30,800 bases of DNA from an uncultured Collinsella sp. (GTDB taxonomy: Bacteria > Actinomycetota > Coriobacteriia > Coriobacteriales > Coriobacteriaceae): assembly GCA_902489955.1 (NCBI GenBank), contig CABUBY010000006.1, positions 1-30,800 on the forward strand, written 5' to 3'. The notes under the pieces were generated by a model, which searched no databases, was not told the DNA's origin, and was given only the letters and a program-made list of their open reading frames with translations. A program made the translations under genes and the position numbers. Each line of letters opens with the position of its first letter. Position 1 is the stretch's first letter. This document shows, in pieces, positions 25,335-30,800 of this stretch.

Positions 25335-26384
25335 CTAGAGGAACATCATGAACAGCTTGGCCATGACAAAGCTGATGAGTCCGCAGGCGGGGAAGGTGAA
25401 GAACCAGGTGAACATCATGTCCTTGACGACGCCGAAGTTGATGGCCGAGAGGCGCTTGACGGCACCGACGCCCATGATGGCGCAGGTCTTGATGTGTGTG
25501 GAGGACACGGGGATGCCGGTAAGGGTGGCAAGCAGCAGGTTCGCGGCGCCCGCGAGGTCGGCGGAGAAGCCCTGATACTTCTCGAGCTTAACCATGCTCT
25601 GGCCGACGGACTTGATGATGCGCTCACCGCCCACGCTGGTGCCGATACCCATGGTGGCCGAGCACAGCAGCATAATCCAGATGGGGATGCCGGCATCGCC
25701 GACGCTGGTCTGGCCGTTTGCGAAGGCCACGCCTAAAAAGAGCACGCCGATGAACTTCTGTCCATCCTGCGCGCCGTGCATAAAGCTCATGGCCGCAGCG
25801 CTCGCGATCTGAGCGTATTTAAAGAAGACATTGGCACGTCGCCTGTTGGCGGCGGCGAAAAGAATCGAGACGAGTTTGCACAGGACCCAGCCCATGACAA
25901 AGCCCAGGCCGATGGAGAGCGCCAGGCCGTAGATGACCTTCATCCACTCGTGGACGTTGACGCTGCTCGCGCCGCCGAGGGCGATAGCGGCACCGGTCAG
26001 GCCGGCGATAAGGCTGTGGCTTTGCGAGGTGGGGATGCCAAAACGCGACGCTGTGGCGCCGTAGACGACGATGGAGAACAACGCCGCGCACAGGCAGGCG
26101 AGCGCCATGGTGCTGTTTCCGCCAAAATCGACGATATGTGAGATGGTGTTGGCGACGCTCGCATTAAAGTGCGTCATGATGAGCACGCCGAGGAAGTTGA
26201 ATGCGGCGCTCATGAGAATGGCGGCGCGGGCGGGCATGCAACGCGTAGTGACGCAGGTCGCGATGGCGTTGGGCGCGTCGGTCCATCCATTGACGAAGAT
26301 GGCGCCCAACGCGAGGATCACGGTGACGGCAAGGACTGGGTTCGACACAATTTGGCCGAGGAAGGTTGAGAACGTTACGTCCAT
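25335..26384 (-). CDS. pit: Low-affinity inorganic phosphate transporter (Pit family)
   Basis: This is a PiT-family permease that imports phosphate driven by an ion gradient. The 349-residue protein has about ten hydrophobic segments and the two inverted family repeats: VNGWTDAPNAIAT with GIPTSQSHSLIAG in the first half, and MSFMHGAQDGQK with GIPVSSTHIKTCAIMGVG in the second. The first signature has Thr in place of the usual Asn (GWTD instead of GxND), a tolerated variation. The start at 26384 has only a weak ribosome site (GAGAAAG). Further upstream on the same strand, a very strong site (AGGAGGTGAT) precedes a three-codon reading frame. It is transcribed away from the next gene. Confidence 0.95.
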   Translation of the reverse strand: MDVTFSTFLGQIVSNPVLAVTVILALGAIFVNGWTDAPNAIATCVTTRCMPARAAILMSAAFNFLGVLIMTHFNASVANTISHIVDFGGNSTMALACLCAALFSIVVYGATASRFGIPTSQSHSLIAGLTGAAIALGGASSVNVHEWMKVIYGLALSIGLGFVMGWVLCKLVSILFAAANRRRANVFFKYAQIASAAAMSFMHGAQDGQKFIGVLFLGVAFANGQTSVGDAGIPIWIMLLCSATMGIGTSVGGERIIKSVGQSMVKLEKYQGFSADLAGAANLLLATLTGIPVSSTHIKTCAIMGVGAVKRLSAINFGVVKDMMFTWFFTFPACGLISFVMAKLFMMFL

Positions 26385-26514
26385 ATATGGGCTTTCTCGA
26401 AGTTTGCAGACACGTTACAAAAACATGATAAATCGTATCACCTCCTACGGGTTTCTTTGCCGAGTTCTGATGGGAGAAGTAATTTTTTGGCACTAAAATT
26501 GAATATTAGCCCTG

Positions 26515-26543
26515 TTGACCGTGGGTGTTCTTTTTGCTATCAC
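26515..26543 (+). promoter_or_regulatory. Sigma-70-type promoter for the small hypothetical gene
   Basis: TTGACC at 26515-26520 is followed, after exactly 17 bases, by TATCAC at 26538-26543, with TG one base before the -10 box (extended -10). It would give a leader of about 80 bases before ATG 26634. Confidence 0.6.
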
Positions 26544-26633
26544 GCCATGCGGACACGCGCGTTCGCTCCGACACTCCAAAACCACAGTCTGTTCGCTTTA
26601 CAACATGCAAACATGCGTTCGATAATAGGAGAC

Positions 26634-26972
26634 ATGGAATATCGACAGACAGATGGCAAAACTCGGCGCGTACACAAGCAGTATGTGGACGTCGTGGCTC
26701 GCATCCTCGCGGGCGGACAGGTCGTGCCGGTCACCGTCTGCTGGGTCGACGGTCGTTGCTTTACGATTGACGAGATTGTCTCGACCGCTGGGTTTGGCCT
26801 GACGGTTCACGGCATCCGTACGGCAACCTATAAGGTGCGTTTTGGCGGGCACGCGACCGAGTTGTATCTGGAGGACCAGACGCGCGAACGACCAGATGGC
26901 TCGCAGGCCCACCTGATGCGTTGGTGGGTGTGGGCATTCGACCGTACGCTTGAGGGCGAGCGCCGTAGGTAA
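26634..26972 (+). CDS. Hypothetical protein of 112 residues
   Basis: I do not recognise this family with certainty. The protein has no membrane segment or signal peptide. It starts MEYRQTDGKTRRVHKQYVDV, has a central PVTVCWVDGRCFTIDEIV and ends with an Arg-rich tail after HLMRWWVWAFDR. The pattern of Trp and Gly residues (CWVDG, VWAFD) and the alternating hydrophobics suggest a small beta-rich fold. The start is uncertain: GGAG is only two bases from ATG 26634, so ATG 26613, seven codons upstream in frame, is an alternative. A good promoter lies at 26515-26543. The gene is divergent from pit and is followed after 84 bases by the membrane protein gene. Confidence 0.72.
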   Translation: MEYRQTDGKTRRVHKQYVDVVARILAGGQVVPVTVCWVDGRCFTIDEIVSTAGFGLTVHGIRTATYKVRFGGHATELYLEDQTRERPDGSQAHLMRWWVWAFDRTLEGERRR

Positions 26973-27056
26973 GGACGCACGGCGTTCGGGTACAATGACA
27001 GGAATCTTGTCAGCTACTGCGCCGTTATTTGTGGCGCTTTTTGAAAGGACGAACCT

Positions 27057-27752
27057 ATGAACGATATCCAGGGCTATCAGAACGGCCCCGTCGAGAGCGG
27101 CGCAAGCCGCGCCAAGGAGATGTCGCCGCGCGCGTACAATCTCACCATGTCTGCCCTGATCTTCTTGGGCTTTTGCGCCATGGGCGCCGGCGCCTACTTT
27201 ACGAGCACCATGTCGTTTGCGCGCATGATGATGAGCGGCGCCGCCTTGCCGCTGGTCTTTGGCTCGTTTATTTTGACCATCGTCGGCATGGTTATGATGT
27301 CAGCTGCTGCCAGCAAACAGTCCGTGGGCCTGTCCCTTGCGGGCTACGTAATCTTTGCGAGTACCTTTGGCCTGACCGCGTCGTTTGGCCTTGCCAACTA
27401 CGACCTGCCCACCATCAACACTGCCTTTATCGCCACGGCCGCCATCACCTTTGTCTTTGGCGCCTTGGGCGTGACGTTCCCCAAGTTTTTCCAGCGCGTA
27501 TATGGCATCGGTTTTGGCATTCTGCTCGCCACTATTCTGGTTGAGATCGTGCTGATGTTCATGGGCGTCTCGCAGACCATCACCGACCTGATCGTGATCG
27601 TGGTGTTCGCCGGCTTTATTGGCTACGACACCTATGTTGCCACGACAGTGCCGCCTACACTGCCCAACGCCGTGCTCATGGCGTCCAATCTGTTCGTGGA
27701 CATTATCAACGTGTTCCTGCGCATCCTGAACATCCTTGGCCGTCGCGACTAG
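27057..27752 (+). CDS. Bax inhibitor-1/YccA family membrane protein
   Basis: This is a 231-residue membrane protein of the BI-1 (TMBIM, YccA/YbhL) family. After an N-terminal cytoplasmic tail of about 28 residues there are seven hydrophobic segments. The family end motifs are GFIGYDTYVATTV near the sixth helix and ASNLFVDIINVFLRILNILG at the C-terminus, with the Asp residues that form the pH-sensitive site in structurally studied members. Bacterial members have been linked to calcium leak or to FtsH modulation; the role here is unknown. GAAAGGA precedes ATG 27057. TACAAT at 26991-26996 may be a -10 box. A terminator follows. Confidence 0.88.
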   Translation: MNDIQGYQNGPVESGASRAKEMSPRAYNLTMSALIFLGFCAMGAGAYFTSTMSFARMMMSGAALPLVFGSFILTIVGMVMMSAAASKQSVGLSLAGYVIFASTFGLTASFGLANYDLPTINTAFIATAAITFVFGALGVTFPKFFQRVYGIGFGILLATILVEIVLMFMGVSQTITDLIVIVVFAGFIGYDTYVATTVPPTLPNAVLMASNLFVDIINVFLRILNILGRRD

Positions 27753-27796
27753 TGGCGAATTGCGGCGGTGCTTGCCGTGCGTGTAAATCGATGCGA

Positions 27797-27824
27797 AAGG
27801 CGGTCCTTCGGGGCCGTCTTTTTT
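27797..27824 (+). terminator. Rho-independent terminator after the BI-1 gene
   Basis: A 10-bp stem (AAGGCGGTCC at 27797-27806, GGGCCGTCTT at 27811-27820, two G-T wobbles) is closed by the stable tetraloop TTCG and followed by a T run. Confidence 0.9.
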
Positions 27825-27890
27825 GTATGCGGCGGGGTATCATGGATGGAAAAAGCCGATAGCGGCAGCGACCGAGAAAGGTGACCACTT

Positions 27891-29024
27891 ATGGCAGACG
27901 TCGACAACAGGAACCGTAACCGCAGGTCTAATCGCGCGGGTCAGCCCAATCCCAAGCGCGAGGCCCGTGCCAAGGCCGCCGAGCGTCACGTGGCAACTGT
28001 GTCCGAAGCGTGCGCCAAGGATATCGAGCGTTCGCTTGCCGGTGTTCGCGAGTTTGACGGTATGCCTGCCGGCTTTGTCGCGGCGATGAAGGCCAGGGTT
28101 CAGAGTGCTGTGGCCGCCGAAGAACAGGTTGCCGAGGACGTCGAGAACGCGGAGACTGCCGAGGTCGAGGCAGCGCCCGAGACCGAGGCGGCGCCCGAGC
28201 CCGTCGAGGAGCCTGCCGAGGAAATCGCCGAAGCTGAGTCCGCGCCTGCTGAGGAGCCCGCTCCGGTCCTGCCCGAGGTCACTGTGCTTGATGCCTCCGC
28301 CACGCAGGCAATCCTCGATAACGGTCGCGGCTATGCGCAGTTCTGCGACATGGCCGTGCTCGCCTTTGCCTCGTTTACCAATCCGGGCGGTGGATATATT
28401 CAGGGTTATCTGGGCCAGGAGGCCACGCTGTGCGCCGATTCGTATCTGTACAACGTTCTCGATAAGCAGCGTAAGTGGTACGGCGAGAACCGTCGCCGCA
28501 ACATCAACTGCGAGCTCTATCGTAACCGCGCCCTGGTGGTGCCTGCGGTGCGCTTCGACCGCAACCACGTGCATGCATACGCCGACGTGATCGTGGCCGC
28601 TGCGCCCAACGTTAGACGCGCCCGCCAGGAGTATCGCGTGAGCGACGATGCTCTGCTGGATGCCCTGCGCGACCGTATCCGCTTTGTGCTCGCCACCTGC
28701 GATGAGCTGGGTCGCGAGAAGCTCGTACTGGGTGCTTGGGGCTGCGAGAACAACGGCTTTGACGCAGAGGCCGTGGCCGAGCTCTTCCGCAAGGAGCTCG
28801 CGTCGGGCGACTTCAAGGTCAAGCAGGTCTTCTTTGCCGTGCCCTCTACGCGCTGGGACGAGGACTTCGCCAAATTCGAGCACGTGCTGGCAAACTTCCC
28901 CGAGCGAAACGAGGAGTCCTATGCTCAGGTTGCCGCCCGCGCCGCAGCCGCCCGTGCCGCCGAGCAGGCTCAGGCCGCTGCCGAGGATGACGAGGATGAC
29001 GACGACTGGCGCAAGTACCTGTAA
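27891..29024 (+). CDS. TIGR02452 family protein (microbial PARG-like ADP-ribose glycohydrolase fold)
   Basis: Microbial PARG-like proteins remove poly(ADP-ribose) or bind ADP-ribose through a macrodomain-type fold. The domain occupies about residues 130-345 of 377: ASFTNPGGGYIQG at 161-172 is the glycine-rich loop, ALVVPAVRF and YADVIVAAAPN follow, and LVLGAWGCENNGFDAEAVAELF is the typical C-terminal block. The signature Gln-Glu-Glu is altered: it reads Q176-E177-A178, so the second Glu, the catalytic one in characterised PARGs, is Ala. An Ala/Glu/Pro-rich linker at about 75-130 and an acidic Ala-rich tail (EDDEDDDDWRKYL) flank the domain. AAAGGTGA precedes ATG 27891. Confidence 0.85.
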   Translation: MADVDNRNRNRRSNRAGQPNPKREARAKAAERHVATVSEACAKDIERSLAGVREFDGMPAGFVAAMKARVQSAVAAEEQVAEDVENAETAEVEAAPETEAAPEPVEEPAEEIAEAESAPAEEPAPVLPEVTVLDASATQAILDNGRGYAQFCDMAVLAFASFTNPGGGYIQGYLGQEATLCADSYLYNVLDKQRKWYGENRRRNINCELYRNRALVVPAVRFDRNHVHAYADVIVAAAPNVRRARQEYRVSDDALLDALRDRIRFVLATCDELGREKLVLGAWGCENNGFDAEAVAELFRKELASGDFKVKQVFFAVPSTRWDEDFAKFEHVLANFPERNEESYAQVAARAAAARAAEQAQAAAEDDEDDDDWRKYL

Positions 29025-29049
29025 ACTGTGCGCGTGATGCGATATACCG

Positions 29050-29080
29050 AGCCGACGGGGGCTGCTCCCGTCGGCTTTTT
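29050..29080 (+). terminator. Rho-independent terminator after the PARG-like gene
   Basis: A perfect 10-bp stem (AGCCGACGGG at 29050-29059, CCCGTCGGCT at 29067-29076) with a seven-base loop is followed by a T run. It ends only 20 bases before the start codon of the next gene, leaving no room for a promoter between them. Confidence 0.92.
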
Positions 29081-29099
29081 ATTGAGTGGGGAGCTTACG

Positions 29100-29759
29100 A
29101 TGAAAAACGTTCTGTGCTTTGGTGACAGCAACACCTATGGCTATGATCCGGCGGGTATGCGCGACGGCACCGCAGTGCGCTATGCGCAGGATGTGCGCTG
29201 GTGCGGCGTGGTGCAGCGTGACCTGGGTGAGGGCTGGCATGTGATTGAGGAAGGTCTAAATGGTCGCACGACGGTGCGCGACGATATGTGCCATCTGGAC
29301 ACCAACCTCAACGGCATTCGCGCGCTTCCGATGCTGCTCGAGGCTCATAAGCCGCTGGACGCCATTGTGATCATGCTGGGCACCAACGACTGTAAGACGG
29401 TCTTTAACGTGACAGCTTCCGATATCGCCCGTGGCGCCATGGCGCTGATTCGCGCCGTCCGCGCGTTTCCGTGGACCGACGCTGCGCCTTGCCCGCGCAT
29501 CCTGCTGATGGCTCCTATCAAGATCAAGCCGCAGATCGCCGATGTATATATGACCGATTTTGACGAGCGTTCCGTCGAGGCATCTGAACATTTTGGCGAG
29601 TACTATGCGCACGTGGCCGAGCAGTTTGGCTGCGACTTTTTGAATGCCGCCGAGTTTGCCGAGCCGGGCGATATCGACTATCTGCATATGATGCCCGAAA
29701 GCCACGAGAGCTTGGGTCACGCCGTGGCAGCCAAGCTCCAAGAGATGCTCGGTGAGTAG
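29100..29759 (+). CDS. SGNH/GDSL hydrolase family protein
   Basis: This is a 219-residue SGNH-fold esterase or acetyl-hydrolase; the substrate is unknown. Block I is CFGDSNTYGYD with the nucleophile Ser10, block II is around IEEGLNGRTTV, block III is MLGTND, and block V is DYLH with Asp193 and His196, so the catalytic set is complete. Close relatives include arylesterase-like enzymes of the GDSL type. No signal peptide or membrane segment is seen, so it should be cytoplasmic. GGGGAG before ATG 29100 is the ribosome site; an open frame continues 5' through the terminator and is not used. It ends at the start of a 332-base repeat-bearing gap, convergent with thiD. Confidence 0.9.
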   Translation: MKNVLCFGDSNTYGYDPAGMRDGTAVRYAQDVRWCGVVQRDLGEGWHVIEEGLNGRTTVRDDMCHLDTNLNGIRALPMLLEAHKPLDAIVIMLGTNDCKTVFNVTASDIARGAMALIRAVRAFPWTDAAPCPRILLMAPIKIKPQIADVYMTDFDERSVEASEHFGEYYAHVAEQFGCDFLNAAEFAEPGDIDYLHMMPESHESLGHAVAAKLQEMLGE

Positions 29760-29815
29760 CGCGACCCCAAGCCACCACAGAAGTTCCCCTTGCGGCGGCT
29801 TGTTTCGTTGCTTTG

Positions 29816-30031
29816 TCTCGATCTGTAACAGTTGTAAGGCCGAAAACGGGCTAGATGTTACAGATTGAGATTATTTAGGTCGATATCGGTCGTTTGTCTC
29901 GATCTGTAACATCTAGGGTCGATTTCGCCGAGTTACTGTTACAGACCGAGATTATCTTCTCAGCGGAATTTGAATGTCTCAATCTGTAACAGGTGGGCCG
30001 AAAAATGGACTCTAACTGTTACGGATCGAGA
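29816..30031. repeat. Array of six 15-bp repeats of alternating orientation, 40-41 bp period
   Basis: The repeat TCTCGATCTGTAACA occurs at 29816-29830, 29897-29911 and (one change) 29977-29991. Its reverse complement TGTTACAGATYGAGA, with small changes, occurs at 29856-29870, 29937-29951 and 30017-30031. Start-to-start distances are 40, 41, 40, 40 and 40, with spacers of 25 or 26 bases. Consecutive pairs can fold into three hairpins with 25-base loops. The loops of hairpins 1 and 3 share GGCCGAAAA, and the reversed loop of hairpin 2 is similar, so the middle unit is inverted. The array lies between the ends of convergent genes. The function is unknown; palindromic REP-like units or a phased protein-binding array are possible. 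Confidence 0.93.
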
Positions 30032-30041
30032 TGTTTGTGGG

Positions 30042-30078
30042 AACCACCGCAAAGGTGCCTGTCCCCTTTGCGGTGGTT
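30042..30078. repeat. Perfect 14-bp hairpin with GGTGCCTGTCC core (REP-like)
   Basis: AACCACCGCAAAGG at 30042-30055 pairs perfectly with CCTTTGCGGTGGTT at 30065-30078 around TGCCTGTCC. It lies 13 bases past the thiD stop and could stop or protect both convergent transcripts, though T tracts are short. I recall GGGGACAGGCACC-type cores as common dispersed repeats in several bacterial groups, which I cannot check here. Confidence 0.85.
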
Positions 30079-30091
30079 TGGGCTGCGAATC

Positions 30092-30800
30092 TTAATACTG
30101 CCACATGTGGTTGACGGGGCCGGAACCTTTGCCCATGTTCAGGCCGGCGGCCAGAGCGCCTGTCAGGTATGCCTTGCCCGCGTTGACGGCGTCGGCAAGA
30201 TCCATGCCCTGGGCCAGCGCGCAGGCGATGGCGGACGAGAGCGTGCAGCCGGTGCCGTGCGTGTTGTCGGTCTCGATGCGCTTGTGGCGGAACCACGTGG
30301 TGAGTGGATCTCCCAGATGGTTGCCCTCGTCATCGAGTGGCGCGGGTTCGGCCAGTACATCGTTGGCCTCGTTGACAAGATGCCCACCCTTAACGAGGGA
30401 TGCACAACCAAAGCGGCGGGTGAGGAGCATGGCAGCATTTTGCTGCGTGCGCTCGGAGTCGACCTCGTAGTCGAGCAGGGCCATGGCCTCGGGAATATTG
30501 GGCGTGATAACCGTCGCTAGCGGGAACAGGCGGCGAGTGAGCGCCTCTGCGGCATCTTCGGCAATCAGCCGTGCGCCCGAGGTGGCTACCATGACGGGGT
30601 CGACTACCACGTTTGTCGCCTTCCAGGCGCTCAGGCGGTCGGCGATAACATCGATAATCTCGACAGAAGAAACCATGCCGATCTTGACGGCGCTCGGGCG
30701 GATATCGTCAAAAACGGCGTCAATTTGCGCGGCTACGATATCTGGCGAGATATCCTGCACGGCGGTAACGCCCAGTGTGTTTTGCGCTGTGATGGCGGTG
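30092..30800 (-). CDS. thiD: Hydroxymethylpyrimidine/phosphomethylpyrimidine kinase ThiD (partial, 5' end outside window)
   Basis: ThiD phosphorylates hydroxymethylpyrimidine and its monophosphate in thiamine biosynthesis. The reading frame runs off the right edge of the window; the visible part starts within TAITAQNTLGVTAVQDISP, about 30-40 residues into a normal protein. The ribokinase-like fold is shown by VKIGMVSS, VVVDPVMVATSGARLI, VITPNIPEAMALL, LVKGGH and the anion-hole/catalytic motif THGTGCTLSSAIA. About 235 residues are visible and the C-terminus is complete. The gene is convergent with the SGNH hydrolase; no other thi gene and no TPP riboswitch is in the window. Confidence 0.95.
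   Translation of the reverse strand, partial: TAITAQNTLGVTAVQDISPDIVAAQIDAVFDDIRPSAVKIGMVSSVEIIDVIADRLSAWKATNVVVDPVMVATSGARLIAEDAAEALTRRLFPLATVITPNIPEAMALLDYEVDSERTQQNAAMLLTRRFGCASLVKGGHLVNEANDVLAEPAPLDDEGNHLGDPLTTWFRHKRIETDNTHGTGCTLSSAIACALAQGMDLADAVNAGKAYLTGALAAGLNMGKGSGPVNHMWQY

Noticed and set aside
29100..29759. SGNH hydrolase lacking its catalytic Asp-His pair
   Set aside because: The segment PESH looked degenerate, but DYLH slightly upstream (Asp193, His196) is the proper block V, so the active site is complete.
29816..30031. CRISPR array or integron attC cassette array
   Set aside because: The repeats alternate in orientation, are only 15 bp, have related spacers and no cas genes nearby. 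The attC core GTTRRRY and cassette genes are absent.
30761..30800. GTG at 30760 as the start of thiD
   Set aside because: The frame continues to the window edge with the conserved TAITAQNTLGVTAVQDI sequence, so the GTG is internal and the gene is cut by the window.

Overview
The window is a compact, GC-rich, mostly plus-strand bacterial chromosome segment. It is dominated by the division and cell wall (dcw) cluster of an actinobacterium. The absence of ftsA between ftsQ and ftsZ, the presence of sepF, yggT and divIVA, the basic tails on divisome proteins and the Coriobacteriia-like accessory genes suggest a Collinsella-like member of the Coriobacteriia. This placement rests on gene content and recognisable protein style, not on a database search.

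Region 1 (1-15.6 kb): mraZ, rsmH, an ftsL-like gene, ftsI (class B PBP), murF, mraY, murD, ftsW, murG, murC, murB, ftsQ and ftsZ, all on the plus strand and mostly overlapping or separated by a few bases. Together they make UDP-MurNAc-pentapeptide and lipid II and assemble the septal synthase and the Z ring. murE is missing from its usual place between ftsI and murF, and ftsA is missing before ftsZ. A strong terminator follows ftsZ.

Region 2 (15.6-23.8 kb): pgeF, then a complete high-affinity phosphate operon (pstS, pstC, pstA, pstB, phoU), then yggS, sepF, yggT and divIVA. In many Gram-positives pgeF, yggS, sepF, yggT and divIVA follow ftsZ directly. Here the pst operon sits inside that tail and is joined to pgeF by an ATGA start/stop overlap. 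A direct repeat with 11-base period upstream of pgeF is a candidate PHO box. yggT appears to start at ATC.

Region 3 (23.8-26.4 kb, minus strand): a small nitroreductase and a low-affinity phosphate module (a Pit permease and its DUF47 PhoU-like partner). Between them lie a strand-asymmetric AC-rich segment and a perfect 25-bp inverted repeat.

Region 4 (26.4-30.8 kb): an unrecognised small protein, a Bax-inhibitor-1-like membrane protein, a microbial PARG-like (TIGR02452) protein whose signature reads QEA instead of QEE, an SGNH hydrolase, and the 3' part of thiD (minus strand, cut by the window edge). The 332-base gap between the convergent SGNH and thiD genes holds the most unusual structure. 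It is an array of six 15-bp repeats of alternating orientation at a 40-41 base period, followed by a perfect 14-bp hairpin of another repeat type. I found no rRNA, tRNA, insertion sequence, prophage or CRISPR array.
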